Shown here one piece after another: positions 12,374-24,480 of a stretch of 64,000 nt of DNA. Position 1 is the stretch's first letter. Each line of letters opens with the position of its first letter. The notes below the pieces were generated by a model that was not told the DNA's origin, made no database searches, and worked only from the letters and a program-made list of their open reading frames with translations. This stretch comes from Myrica gale (Eukaryota > Streptophyta > Magnoliopsida > Fagales > Myricaceae), in assembly GCA_963930655.1 (NCBI GenBank), contig OZ005606.1, positions 20,872,001-20,936,000 on the forward strand, written 5' to 3'. The position numbers and the translations under genes are program-made.

Positions 12374-13018
12374 ACAATGGTACCACCAAAACTGAGGCCA
12401 AAGGTTCGTATATATAGTAGCTAATAGCTAGTTCCTCTTCGGGGAAGTGCTGAGATTGAAGCCTCTTATTGCCAATTTTAGCAGATTAGGGATTGGACTT
12501 GAGAATTTAATTTAGAGTCATCTTCCTAATTCAAAAGGTTAACAAAGTTTTATAGTAAGAAATACGAGAACAAGACTATTAATTACATAAATGCATGCTC
12601 AAACGATGGAACAAATGAATAGATCAACATGCAGAAACTTGTATGACTAGACCTTTTTTGGGTCCATCTCATCACAAAAATTAGCATTCTAGATATTAAT
12701 TCTTCCTGATCATATAAAACTACATGATGGATTCTCTGTGCTAGCTACTTAATTTCTTTAGGCTTAATCCATATAGGAGTTTGTGGAACTAATTGGTTGG
12801 ATGAGCAGAAACCTAAAATGTAAATCCCTTTTGACTAAACATTATAGACTTGTATCAGTGCGCGCTTGTAATCTATGAGAGATGGACATAAATAAACATG
12901 AGAACTCTTCGAGATAACCCTAATTGAAAGTTACATGCATTTTCATTCAACGATTGATTGAAGACCATCAATCCTTATAGCATTTAGAACACCAACTAAA
13001 CACATGGTACCCATGAGA

Positions 13019-13263
13019 ATGGGTCCGACCCCCAATCCGTCCGACCATCCGAATGGATGGCTGAACTTTCAGTGGAATTATCAAGGGGTGTGGGTCCCGC
13101 ACACCTGCCCGAGCCTGAACTTTCAGTGGAATTACCAAGGGGTGTGGGTCCAGCACACCTGCCCGAGCCTGAACTTTCAGTGGAATTACCAAGGGGTGTG
13201 GGTCCCGCACACCTGCCCGAGCAGTCAATTCAGATGGTCGGACGGATTGGGGTCGGACCCAAT
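13019..13263. mobile_element. Fold-back element carrying a 54-bp minisatellite
   Basis: Near-perfect inverted arms of about 35 bases (13019-13054 and 13229-13263, sharing GGTCGGACGGATTGGGG and its complement, one-base indel) enclose three tandem copies of a 54-bp unit at 13061-13114, 13115-13168 and 13169-13222. The copies differ by only one or two bases. The GGTACC-containing sequence just outside each arm is also repeated. Because 54 is divisible by 3, several frames stay open on both strands. I read these as artefacts, not genes. It is most like a short non-autonomous DNA transposon of hAT type, but no target-site duplication is certain. Confidence 0.65.
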
Positions 13264-14325
13264 CCGTTCCCTGGTACCCATTGACATCTACTGTGTAGAC
13301 TTCATTCTCAAAGGGCCGAGTTCCTTTTCAAAATAATCATCATAAGTTGGAGACATATCCCCTTTCATTGGGATATGTATAAATCGTAATCAAAACTACT
13401 CGTGGATCCTCTTCCTTGGAACCTTAACTTCTTTTTTTTTTTGGTAAGCATGTAGAACCCCATGTTTTGTAAAGACCATACCAAAGAGAATTAGTGAACT
13501 TGACCATTTGATAACTAAAGAGCACATGGACAATGTAGAGCATACAATATTTCTTAATCAGCCTGCAACAATTTTTCGATTGACTTTAAGTCTTGCTTGC
13601 AGGGCCTGATACATGGCCAGCTAGAAGTGTGCACATAATTAAAAGCCTTAATGTATATCCTATAATTCAAGCACCCGTAGCAGAAAACATTGGTGGGTCT
13701 ATGTTCATGTGGATGCCCATACTGGGGTAACGCGCGTGTAGCCTAAAACAGCGATCGAAGCCAAACATGGTTTGTATTAATGCTGGTAGGAGGTAAGGAA
13801 GGAAGAAGGTTGGAGAGGATAGGGTCCGGATAAGGTAGGGACTGTTTTTGAAAATAAAGTTTGGCAAAGACTGCACTTTGTAGGTGGCCGAAACTGAGCA
13901 TTTTTCCCTTTTCCATTTTCTGGGCCACTCAGTCCGTATTTTCGTTTCACCAGAAAGCAACGGGGGCCTCATATAGACGACCTTAACGGGTCTTACATAT
14001 TTCTAGTATTTGCCAGGCTATATGTTGCAAAGGTATTCAGTAGTACAGGACGATAAATTGGAATGCTGCAGAAAAGTCCCCACGATTATCAGAGCTTCAA
14101 TACCATTCAGTCTCCGTAGCCATTGGAAATTAGATGGAATCTAGATCTTAAGATCATCTAGTGGAACTTCTAGGGCTATAATTCTCAGTAGCCTAGCTAT
14201 AGTCGTTTCAAGACCTTAATATGCACTCAAGCCCCAGTTAATAAAAGAATCCTCACCCCTAGCTAGCCTAAATCTAGTGGCTGTGCTAAAAAGAATTGTT
14301 CACTTCTTGGGTGCGATCTCTCCCT

Positions 14326-15790
14326 TCATGGTTTGGAGGAGAAGAAATTGGATTTGGATTCCGTCCAGACCGTACGGGTCCAGACACGTCTAGATCCAAG
14401 GTCTAGATTGAATTTAAACTCATCTAACACATCACAGATATCCACTTCATTTAATGAGATCTGTGAGGCGTTGCTTGGCTGGGCTTCTAAAGGAGCCGAC
14501 CAGGCGCGCATCAATGTCAAATTTTCTCTCTTTAACTACATTGGTTGGACCACTAAACAAGTTGTGCGACCAGTTCTTCGACCAATACGACTGAAACGCG
14601 TGTTTTTATTTTATTTTCTTCCAAATCGTCCTTTTCAAGAATCGGCTTCTAAATCCTCCAAATCTCACTACTCTCCTCTCCCCTCGTTCTTGTTGCCGAG
14701 TTGCTCTTTTTTTTGTTACTGAGAGACCTTATGAAAATAAGAAATCGCACGTAGGTCACGGCCCAAATGCATATTTATTACATGTCGTGTTTTTCCTTAA
14801 TGTACATGTAATCCATATAAAAAAATGTTGGAGTTTTGGAAAGCCGATGTTTTGAAGTACTACACGGCCCAAATGTTTACTAGTGTATGTGATGCAAATG
14901 GTTGAAATTTGAGAAATCGATGTTTTAAAGACATTATTTAAGCATTGATGTTTTAAAGAATTTTGGGAAGCCGATGTTTTAAAGCTTTTTCATCATTCTA
15001 CTTAGAATAACTTTGTAAAATAGTCAAAGTGTAGGAGTGTACTATGAAGATGGACTGAAATGTTATTGAATTTGACTTTTAATGTCTGAAAAATATGTTA
15101 CAAGCATAAAGGAAGAAAATATGATAATGATGAACACGGTAAAAGCATACCTTCTGGTGAATCCAGATGCTTATGTATGGAATATATAGAGAGACAAAAA
15201 TGGCTTCTAATAGCTCCTGACAACTATGTTTTTCGTATCTAATATAACAATATAAACATATTGGTGTCATAAATAGGTTCCCTTGAATATGTGATGCAAT
15301 GTTTTTATTGTTAGTGAGACAAAATTCTGCTTGTTTAATAAATTTTTAAGCTCCCCTAACAAAAATATAGACAAACTTTATTTTTTCATTCTTATTTTTG
15401 TTTAAATAGAAAAAATTTATATCTCAACTAATTATGCGGTTAGACCACTAGTTTTGTGGCTACCATTTTTTTACATCAATGATGCGGTTCCACCATTAAA
15501 TTTTGGTGAACTGATTTTTTCTCTAATGATGTGGTCAGACCATTATTTTTACCTCAACAACTTGTTTAGTAGTCCGACTAGTGCGGCTAAAGAGAGAAAA
15601 ATTGATACTAATGCGTGCCTGTCCATGATCGGCTCCACGAGGAGCCCAGCCGAGCCAACGCCTCACAGGCCTCATTAAATGAGGTGGAAACCTGTGAGAC
15701 ATTAGTTGAGTTTGAATTCAATCCAGACCGTGTGTCTGAACTGAATCCAAACCCGAAAAAATTTCCTCAACAAAAATATTCAGTAATACA
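14326..15790. mobile_element. 1.45-kb element with long terminal inverted repeats
   Basis: The block at about 14326-14590 reappears inverted at about 15520-15790. Both arms contain the hexamer-rich ATTGAATT(T/C)AAACTCA, the palindromic CATTTAATGAG, the sequence CTGTGAGGCGTTG and ACTAAACAAGTTGT. The arms are roughly 260-270 bases and moderately diverged. The 0.9 kb between them is AT-rich, with a motif like GATGTTTTAAAG repeated four times near 14850-14985 and no coding signal. This looks like a decayed non-autonomous DNA transposon of fold-back or MULE-like build. Termini and target-site duplication are not resolved. Confidence 0.55.
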
Positions 15791-15963
15791 AGAACTAAGA
15801 AATTCGAGATTCAAAACGTCAGGTAGGAATATTATAATTACTTGTGGAAATAAAAAAGGACGGCCAATTAGCTCCTACTGAGATACAATAATGAAGCATA
15901 AGGTGGGCATTGTAAATGATCAGTAGGCCAACCTAAAGAACACACACACATATATGTGTTTGT

Positions 15964-15979
15964 GGGGGGGGGGGGGGGG
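15964..15979. repeat. Poly-G run
   Basis: Sixteen consecutive G on the plus strand, next to a CA/TG alternation at 15942-15963. A matching poly-C run is at about 18067-18078. Such runs are prone to polymerase slippage, so the lengths may be assembly estimates. Confidence 0.7.
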
Positions 15980-17524
15980 TGTTGCGTGGCTTCATTCTGC
16001 AGCATACACATGGCCAGGGGCCATGCATCTAATTTGGTGACTCCAAGTTATCCAATCAAGTGGAAAGAAAAAAAAAACCTTTAATTTTGGACCGCATGAA
16101 TAAATTAATTAATTAACCAGTATCAAATGGTAGTGGCAGCGCGCGGTATAGCTCGTTTTATGCAAATTTATTCAGGTGAAAACTTTCAGTAACATATATT
16201 CCCGTCCGAAAACACATGTTCTGGGATAGCATAATTAATTGCAGGATATTAAATTTTGTGCAAGTGGAGCTTGGACCAAAAACATTTAAGCCGTAGTTCA
16301 GATAGGAATAAATACACGTACAAATATAGTGACCAAGGTGCAGTGATCACAGAGAGAGCGAGAGAGAGAGAAGTCATGGTCAGTGTAGGGTAAATCACAG
16401 GCACAAGCTGGCAGGGTGGACCAAAACTGGATGGAACCATTAGGGAAGATCGAGAGACGATAAGGAAGAACGTTCTTTTCACAAACCAAGACACGACACC
16501 TCGTACGCACACCTATTCTATCGAGATTAGTACTGTTGCATCATGTCAAAGTCCCACGCAATGCTCTTTCCCGTGCACCTCAGCTTTTTTGCCAGTTTAG
16601 TGCTTATCATTCACCTTTCAAGATCCCTAAAGCTCCCTCCATTGGAGAGAAACAGGAAAATGGGACTGATAATTGGGACACTGCAGACTGCTAAAATAAT
16701 GTGCACGAGACTTGTGGGCAGCTGGGGCTTCGACTCTAGCTAGTCCATGACTTAATTAACCAGCAGGACCAAGTAGAAGCTGGGTCTGAGTGGATAAGCC
16801 TTAATTTGTTCTTTGACCTCTAGCTAGGTCGAACCTTCATCCTTCGAATTAAATCTTAATGGTCATGTCATTAAGCCAATCTAGGTATCAATGAGGCTGG
16901 ACCGTGTGTGTGGCTCAGCACTTGCAGCCAAGCAAATCAACGCCTTTTCCAAAAGCAGTACTGCTCGGGGTCTACGGAGCTGTTTAGTGTGAATGGCTCG
17001 ATTCCAAGGTTACCTTCGTTTTGTTAAAAAAGTGTGAAAAAGGTAGGATTTAAATACTAAATTCGGTAATGTTCCACAAAAGTTGTATTCAGCCTAAAAA
17101 TTGCCCCCGCAGCATGTCAGTATATCAATAACGCCTGCGCCTGCGGCAGTATTTCCCCTGCAGCATGTCAGTGTGTCAGCTTCTTTTCTGCGGCAAAAGT
17201 TTCTTCTTCTTCTATTTTACATTTGAATATTGTTACAACATTAATTGCAGCTCTTTCGTTCATCAATTTAAATATTTTACATTTGCAGTATTTCTCGTCT
17301 TGTTACCTGCGCAAGAGACTTTTCGTTGCTTTCTTTTTCGTTTTTTATTTTTTTAATACCTTTTAAATATTTAATTTTTAATAAAAAATTAATAAATTCA
17401 AAATATATTAAAAAACACTTTAAACATCATCATTATTATTTTTACACCTCAACGATTTCTACACAATCACCAATACAACTCTAACTTGGCCTAAAAATTC
17501 TCAAAAAAATTAAAATCTTACTAA
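15980..17524. other. Intergenic DNA, no gene recognised
   Basis: No coding signal. A GA-rich run sits at 16350-16370. A half-preserved tRNA-like pair of boxes (GGTCTGAGTGGATAAG and AGGTCGAACC, about 16784-16836) hints at an old SINE, but no target-site duplication or tail was found. Confidence 0.4.
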
Positions 17525-17703
17525 GAGGATGTTCGGTTAGTTAGTATTTTGAAAATTTTTTGTGTTTTGAAAATTTTTAGGTGATGTTAATTTTATTGGT
17601 ATACGTGCTGTAGTTATTTTTAGTTGAGGTTAAAAAACATGTTCGATTTGTATATTCTCAAAATTCAAAAAATCCTGAGAATACTAAAATACGAACAGCT
17701 CCC
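17525..17703. mobile_element. MITE with GTTCGGTT-type termini, copy 1
   Basis: A non-coding AT-rich element bounded by GAGGATGTTCGGTTAG and the near-inverse end TACGAACAGCTCCC, with TAA at the left junction. Its inner sequence AATCCTGAGAATAC matches the element at 27045-27220, which lies in the opposite orientation. Harbinger-like by the 3-bp A/T target site. Confidence 0.55.
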
Positions 17704-17770
17704 AAATCTTCGAAACAACGTAACCAAGTCATGTGGGAACGTTATACAGGAGTCTCGAGGATAATATATA

Positions 17771-17942
17771 GGTATAGCTGGTCCAATTAAAACCCACGGA
17801 GTACTTGTTGCTCGAAGGAAGAGGACTAGAGAAGGTCACACCAACATTAAGTTTAAGGTATAGCTGGTCCAATTAAAACCCACGGAGTACTTGTTGCTTG
17901 AAGGAAGAGGACTAGAGAAGGTCACACCAACATTAAGTTTAT
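17771..17942. repeat. 86-bp tandem duplication
   Basis: Two adjacent copies (17771-17856 and 17857-17942), each beginning GGTATAGCTGGTCC, differ at a single base (CTCGAAG versus CTTGAAG). No gene function is apparent. The near-identity suggests a recent event. Confidence 0.9.
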
Positions 17943-18576
17943 TAACCTAACCGCCGGTGTGCGTGTGATGAGATTAGCACGGACATGAATGAGACTGAAG
18001 GGCAATTGTCCACCAAGAGACCTGCTCACAAGGGACCATCATTAATGTGCATTCCCTTTTGGTCCCCCCCCCCCCCCCTCGTTTTTCTCAAGCTTTAAGA
18101 CAAACACTTGCCATGCAATAAATGAGATGAGTCGTTAACTGGACCCAGCCAAGTTTTCCCATATGCAAATTCAGAAGTGAATAAAAAGAAATTTAAAAAA
18201 GAAGATAAAAGAAAATCTGCTCGATTACTAAATCTCAAATAGAATAAGCGCTACCCACGATTGGCTGCCCCTAATAAACATAACGGGTTTTGGCTGGGTC
18301 TGGCATTTCTGTTCAAATTCTGGGCCTCACATGGAGTATAAGGAAGCCCATTATCATGAATTATTGCTTTTGATCTTTTAGGAGAACCCAAGTAATGGCC
18401 CATAGCTGATATTTTCAGTTTTTGCTACCCTTTTTTGGGCTTCTTGGGCTCCCCTTGGGGTCCTTAATGGGCTAGTCTTAACAACTATTACTGGACTGTG
18501 TTTATTAGAATAGTCATAAGTAGGGCCTACTCGATCCATTGGACCTCTTTAGCGAATCATTTTCATCCAGCACTAA

Positions 18577-18771
18577 GGCTCCGTTTGCACACTAAAATTT
18601 TACCCATCCTAAATTTTAACAAAATAAAAAATTACAATATAATCTCTTTTTTCCCCATCAAATCACTACTTTTCACTACAAAAATATAAAAAATTACCTT
18701 TCTTCACTTTTTCATCAACCCCAATACCTAAAATTTTAACAACTCTAAAATTTTACTTCTCAAACACAGCC
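18577..18771. mobile_element. Tourist/Harbinger-like MITE 4
   Basis: A 195-bp element with termini GGCTCCGTTTGCACACTAAA and, inverted, AAATTTTACTTCTCAAACAC, flanked by TAA (18574-18576, 18772-18774). Same family as MITE 3 at 4702-4898. Confidence 0.65.
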
Positions 18772-18774
18772 TAA

Positions 18775-19366
18775 ATCTAACTCGCTAGCGTCATGTTGGC
18801 ATTAAAATCTGTTGCACAAGATTCTGGTGGCCGGATTAGTATAAAGTCAAGTCCCAAGTTGGTTAGTAGAATTGGCCGTATAAGGATTCTAAAAAGTTTT
18901 AAAATTATTTTAATTAGTCTTTTGAAGTAAAAATACATACAAATCTAGCCTGCGTCCGTTACAAATCTAGATTTCCGGTCAGGGAGATAGAAGTTCCATA
19001 TGACATCACACTAGCCAAAGAATGTAGACAAAAGTCGTCTATGTTTGTTGACCCTGAAAAAAAGGGGAAGAAAAAGAGAGCTCAGTTACGTTTTAGTGGT
19101 CCAAAGGTAATCCAACATGAAAATTGTGGCCGTTGCTTCAGTTTGAGGCCTAGATTTGACAAGAAAGTAGAAGCTAGCCCACAACTCCGTAAACCACTCC
19201 CAAAACCAGGAAGACCACCAATCCTTGCTTTTGTTAGCATTTAAGTTTCCTTCCATGACTCCCAGATCAAAGTTTCTATTGCTACGGGAAAAGAAGATAG
19301 CCTTTTGGTAGTTTGAGATCATCGATCGATCTTTGCTAACTTTATTAATTCGTTCGGTAGTGGAGA
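18775..19366. other. Upstream region of the NIP gene
   Basis: Presumed promoter and leader of the aquaporin gene. No decisive TATA box or known element stands out. No other gene was seen. Confidence 0.4.
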
Positions 19367-21163
19367 ATGGCTTTAAAGGAAATCTCAATCATGGAAGTAG
19401 GGGAAAGTAGTACCACAATTAACAGTCGAAATGAAGGGCCGTGCTCTTCATCCGAGACAGTTCTGCTCATTCAGAAGGTAAGCAGATTAAATGCCATTGA
19501 GCCGTTGACAGCAGTACAAAATTATGTATTATCAGTGTAGGTCTACTACGTGTAATATTTAATTAAAATTGAACGAAAATATCGAATGAGGTCCCAAACT
19601 CAACATCTTAGCTGTCGTATCATGTAAAATAGTGATTTATAAAAAAAAATTAAATTCTTAGAAAGAACATTGAGCTAAGAATGCTTTTATGCATGAGAAT
19701 ACAAGCTAATCCCATATATCACTCCGAAATCTCTCTTTGTTCAGGTAATTGCTGAAGCCATTGGGACCTACTTCTTGATATTTGCGGGGTGTGGTTCGGT
19801 TGCTGTCAATAAGATATACGGCTCAGTATCGTTTCCAGGGATTTGTGTGGTGTGGGGTTTGATTGTAATGGTCATGGTTTACTCTGTCGGTCATATCTCC
19901 GGCGCCCACTTTAACCCTGCCGTGACTATCACTTTTGCAATCTACAGACATTTTCCTCTCAAACAGGTAGGTTTCAATTTTTTTTTCTCCAATTCTAAGT
20001 TCTACCGCTTGTTTACTTCAAACACGTTCTTTGTGAAGCCTCATGCAACGCCAAAATACTAATTGGGAATCTTTCACGGTGAACTTCAATTTTGGGAATA
20101 TCCTGCATTGCATGAGACTTCTCAAAAGAAAGATTTTGGCATAAAAGTAGGGGTAGAATGCTTAGAGATTATTGACAGATCAATAGAGATTATGTAGAAC
20201 TCTGTGATGTGTACCTACAATTTTTCAACTGCGAATCCTTACAATTTGACTCCTTACCGTCATCTAAGTAGTAACTGACAGAAACGTTCATTGAATTACG
20301 TATTATCCAAAGGGATTTATAAGTTCAGGAGTTATATAAGATTACAGCGATTTTGTTTTTATTTCTGCAGGTGCCTCTTTATATCGTGGCGCAATTATTG
20401 GGTTCAGTTCTTGCCAGTGCCACGCTGTGCGCTGTTTTTCCTGTAACAAAGCACTCTTTCTTTGGAACTGTACCTGTCGGATCCAATCTACAATCTCTCG
20501 CGCTTGAGATCATCATCTCCTTCCTTTTGATGTTTGTTATTTCGGGCGTTTCCACAGACAATAGAGCAGTAAGTGTCTGCTAACTCTTGTTGCTTATGAA
20601 TTGAGTCTCAGTCCTTTACGTTTTCTGTACTGGTGAAGCTTTGAGACCCTCCTACTGTCTCTGGATTTCTGTAATTTGTTTGAGGAAGAAATGAGTCGCG
20701 TTGTTTTTTTATTTGGGGTCAAGTTTGAAACAGATCCCTCCCTTCCCCATCTTGCAGATTGGAGAATTGGCAGGAATTGCTGTGGGAATGACAATAACCT
20801 TAAACGTTTTTGTTGCCGGGTAATTTCCCTAATTTCAGCCAAATAGTCCCAACTTCAGCTTTTAACTCTCAAATTATGAGAAAACTTATGATTTTTCTCT
20901 ACATCGAGTAGACATTGACTAACCCAGCAGGTGTCTCTCATTTATGCTTCAGGCCAGTAAGTGGGGCATCTATGAACCCTGCCCGGAGCATTGGGCCTGC
21001 CCTTCTGGTGCACATCTACAAAGGACTCTGGGTTTATGTGGTAGGGCCACTGGTTGGGACCATACTCGGTGGATTTGCCTATAACATGATTAGATTCACC
21101 GACAAACCACTCCAGGAGTTAACCAAGAGTTCATCTTTCCTCAGGAGCTTGCCGAGAAAATAA
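19367..21163 (+). CDS. NIP4: NIP-subfamily aquaporin (NIP4-like, subgroup I)
   Basis: Nodulin-26-like intrinsic protein, a six-helix membrane channel for water and small neutral solutes. Five exons join in frame: 19367-19477, 19745-19966, 20371-20568, 20758-20819, 20953-21163, all GT-AG, coding 267 aa. The two pore half-helices carry NPA at residues 94-96 and 206-208. By spacing from the NPA motifs, the selectivity filter is Trp74, Val194, Ala203 and Arg209, the W-V-A-R set of NIP subgroup I (glycerol and water, less suited to boric or silicic acid). The C-terminus has TKSSSFLRS, matching the kinase-site region of NOD26-type proteins. The short acidic, Ser-rich N-terminus and FTDKPLQELTKS resemble Arabidopsis NIP4;1/4;2 more than NIP1. 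An internal Met at residue 9 is an alternative start; the first ATG is preferred. NIP family is certain; NIP4 is my reading of similarity. Confidence 0.95.
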
Positions 21164-21995
21164 AGCTCTCTACAAGTTGATCACCATATGCTGATCACTT
21201 CCCTTAATGTTAGCTCTAGAGTGTTTACAATTTGTCATGCTATTATGCTTGTGGCTTAATATTAGGATACAGGAGGAAAAGATAACAAATCAAAATTACT
21301 GTTCTATCTCATAGGTGAACTAAAAACACAGAGGTACTAGGTTACAAACTTGTATCCCCCTTATGTCTGTAACATGCAATTTTATGCCCATGATATGTAG
21401 GTTCTACCTCTATCTAGAGCAAATTATCATAGAAGATTGCAATCGGTTCATCTAATATGGATTCTCCCTCTCCATCTCTCTTTCTTCCCAACTATCCTTA
21501 CAACAATTTACAACTTTTCACCATTCTAGCTGCACTGGACTACCTAGTCCATTAATTCCTCGATCGGAAATGTAATTCCTCGATCGGAAATGCAGAGAGA
21601 TTTCTAAATAAGATCTTGTGGATATAAAATCAACTGGCTAACAAGATCCAATTTAAGTCAAGGAGTATAATGTATGCATGTGTACCGATCGCCTCCCATT
21701 TCTTAAACTATTCACGAGCAAACAATGAAGTGATCTGTTGACCTACACAAGGCACGGGTCAGTTCTTGAACTAAGATCTCCACAATTGGGCTATGAAAAC
21801 GTAATTTAGACAACCTGAAATATGTTTAGGTGCTTAAACAAACCTCACGGGAAGAGTCTATATATGATTTGACTTGTATCATTCATGCAATAGATCGTTA
21901 GTAAAAACAGAGGCACAAATTGAACTCTCAAGTTTTAAGAGATCACCTACCACAAATGCAAAGTGAACAGGGGAACATGCATGCAATTGCTTGTT

Positions 21996-22046
<51 letters not shown>

Positions 22047-23075
22047 TCTTATAGAGACCTTCTTAGGATTCTCCTGCAGAAAATGTGATCCGGGATCCCT
22101 GACAATGTTTCTATTGTTAATTCCGAGCTGGGATAATCTTCGTTCTCTCTCATGTGTTCATCAATTAGCTACAGACAGCTGGAGAAAGGACCAAAGCCAC
22201 ATGAACCCACATGACTGTACTCTCCCAGCTATCACATGGCAGCCAGTGTTACTGTCACATTCTCAATATGGCCGCTATAAAAACTACGTCGCTTTTATCA
22301 TCTCCACATTTGTAGTATGTTCTCCCTTCAAATACTCCTAGGCCTCGTTGCTCCGTTGCCATATGCCATTTTCACAGGTAACCTGAATTAAGATAGCCCA
22401 CTCCCTTTTCGCTTATTCTGCAGAAAATATATTGTAGCCGTAGACTTAAAGAGTTATGATAGGGCCCTCTTACTGAATTTTGATAGATTAAATCATTGAC
22501 TGAAGTATTTGACGCCACATGGTAGGGTCTCGTTATTTTGCGACATAGATATCGTTTTTGTGAACTTACAGGAATCAGTATAAATATAAAGATCGATGTC
22601 GCCAGCCTAATTGTTTAAAGTTTCAGAAAACTAATCTGAAATATATAGCTAGGAGAAAAGCACAACCATGAGAGGACTCCTCCCGGTGACTTGTGAAGGC
22701 AAGTGGCATATCCTCCAGACACCTCAATCACCACCAAAGCTCTTGCCGGAGTGGGGAGGCAGCTTGCTGTATTCCTGTATCATATAATATATGATGAATG
22801 CCATAACCCCAATAATCAATCTGGATCTGACTTGAATTATAATGATAAATTTTAGGGGACATCAAGGTTAAACATCCTTTTCAAACCCTAACTATCAAAT
22901 TCAATTGAAATTGGACAGTTCAACGGCTTATATATATATATATATGGTTCATTCATGCACCAAAACTGGGACATGCATATATAAGATATTGGGAAGGCCC
23001 ACTTTTCTGAGTTGTTAGCGTATCTTGGCTTCCCAGCTCTGTTTAAGTTCCCCCACCTTCAATTTATTGGCAGCA
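21164..23075. other. Intergenic DNA after the NIP gene
   Basis: No gene recognised. It contains a 20-bp direct repeat (TAATTCCTCGATCGGAAATG twice, about 21553-21592) and the AT microsatellite listed separately. A TATA-like GCTATAAAAACTACG near 22274 has no recognisable gene behind it. Confidence 0.45.
21999..22044. repeat. (AT)n microsatellite
   Basis: About 23 uninterrupted AT units. Likely length-polymorphic. Shorter TA runs occur at 6545, 22932, 40868 and 53827. Confidence 0.95.
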
Positions 23076-24480
23076 CAGTGACGAAATAAGGAATTCAATC
23101 GAAGGGGTTGAACTCTTAAGGAAAAATAATAAAAAAATACTATGTAATGCAAAAAAAATATCTTAGAATTAAAATATAAAAAATTAAGTACTAAAAACAC
23201 TAAAAATATTAAAATACATGTACCTTACTATTTGCTGATACTGAGAGGTGACAATTGGATTGTACGAGACTGCATATTTTGAAAATGTTGTGAAATAGCT
23301 TCGTTCTCAATAGTTTCAAAAATTCATCTCCTATCTTATTACGCAAATCAGTTTTAATAAATTTCATCGCATAGAACACTCTCATGGACAAATGGTTGAC
23401 AAGGCATTTTGATCAAATACTCTCTACGAACTTGATCTCTAATCCCAACATCATATTTTTCAATGAAATTACGTAACTATGGGTCAACAACAATATCATC
23501 CGGACTAAACTCAATACAAGGTCTTTTCGAATTAGTATTCATTTCAGAAATAGCAGTCACGTTAAGAGTACTAGACGACCCTACGCTGACTGACTTCTTT
23601 ATAAAAAAACTTATCCATTATCTAAATAAAACAAAACGTAACAAAATTCATGAATCTAATTTCATAACCTAATCACAGTTTCACAACATAGTCCTAATTA
23701 CAATTGCAATATAATGCACAATCAAATCCTACTCAAAGATTCACAAATTCATCAATAATTATTCATCACAATATTATCAATAAATTCATCAATAATTCAT
23801 CACATTATTCATCACAATATCAAATTCATCAATAAATTAAAATAAATTCATCACAAATTTACAAACATTTAATAATCCTAACCAAACTCTAATCAAAGAT
23901 TCACAAATTCACAATAATCATAATCAAATTCACAAATTCTTAATCAAATTCATAATATGTTTAATAGAAAAATAATCAAATTGAGAGAGAGTTTCTTGTA
24001 CCGTGTACCTGGAGGCTGGAGAGAGAGAGAGAGAGAGAGGGAGCACTGAGCAGTGTTGGAGGAGAAGAGCCTGAGTGGCAGAGAGAGAGGCAGAGTGAGA
24101 GGGGGAGGCTGACATCGACCAGCGGGTGGCTGCAGGGTTCTAGCTGGCGTCGAGAGGTAGGGAGCAGAGTGAGAGAGGGTAAGCATCGGGGAGAGAAGGG
24201 GGAAATTGAGAGGGAATGTTTATTAAACCTTCACCCTGGTTTTTTAACCAGAGGGTGAAACAGCGTCGTTTCACCTCTCTGCGAATTTAAAAAAAAAAAG
24301 GTCAGCACAGGCACTTGGGCCTGAGTCATTGGGGGTCTGGGCGCTTGGGGTTGAGGGGCGAGCTGAGCTTAAGACATATATATAAAAATAAAAAATAAAA
24401 AAACTTGGAAGGAATTTTCAGGGCGATGGGGGTTCTTGTCCCCCACCGTCCCTGTGTAGTTCCCCCTCTGCGTAGCACTG
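23076..24480 (-). mobile_element. Internally deleted hAT transposon
   Basis: On the minus strand the element runs from CAGTGCTACGCAGAGGGGG (ending at 24480) to an opposite end that reads CAGTGACGAAATAAGGAATT at 23076. CAGTG-type termini are typical of plant hAT elements. Inside is a transposase pseudogene in which the N-terminal TTF-type domain is joined directly to the C-terminal dimerisation region (separate entry). The flanking 8 bases (TGGCAGCA and GAACATTA) do not match, so the target-site duplication is lost or an end is misplaced. The 5' part holds GA-rich DNA and the motif GCGTCGTTTCACC. Confidence 0.6.
23228..23618 (-). pseudogene. hAT transposase relic, N-terminus fused to C-terminus
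   Basis: Reading leftward from an ATG at 23618, the product opens MDKFFYKEVSQ and continues in a shifted frame through SKRPCIEFSPDDIVVDP and RREYLIKMPCQP. This is the start of TTF-type zinc-finger hAT transposases. At about 23400 the sequence jumps to AMKFIKTDLRNKIGDEFL, the C-terminal dimerisation region. After another shift it ends with NEAISQHFQNMQS and a stop at 23228-23230. Roughly 500-600 residues of catalytic core are missing. Stops and frameshifts show it is dead. A second C-terminal relic of the same family lies at 62240-62420. Confidence 0.75.

Noticed and set aside
12968..13336. Overlapping open frames with repeated peptide units on both strands
   Set aside because: They arise from the 54-bp minisatellite, whose length is a multiple of three; open in several frames at once.
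22270..22400. TATA-like box followed by a splice-like site, possible orphan gene
   Set aside because: No coding exon or known microRNA sequence could be seen downstream.
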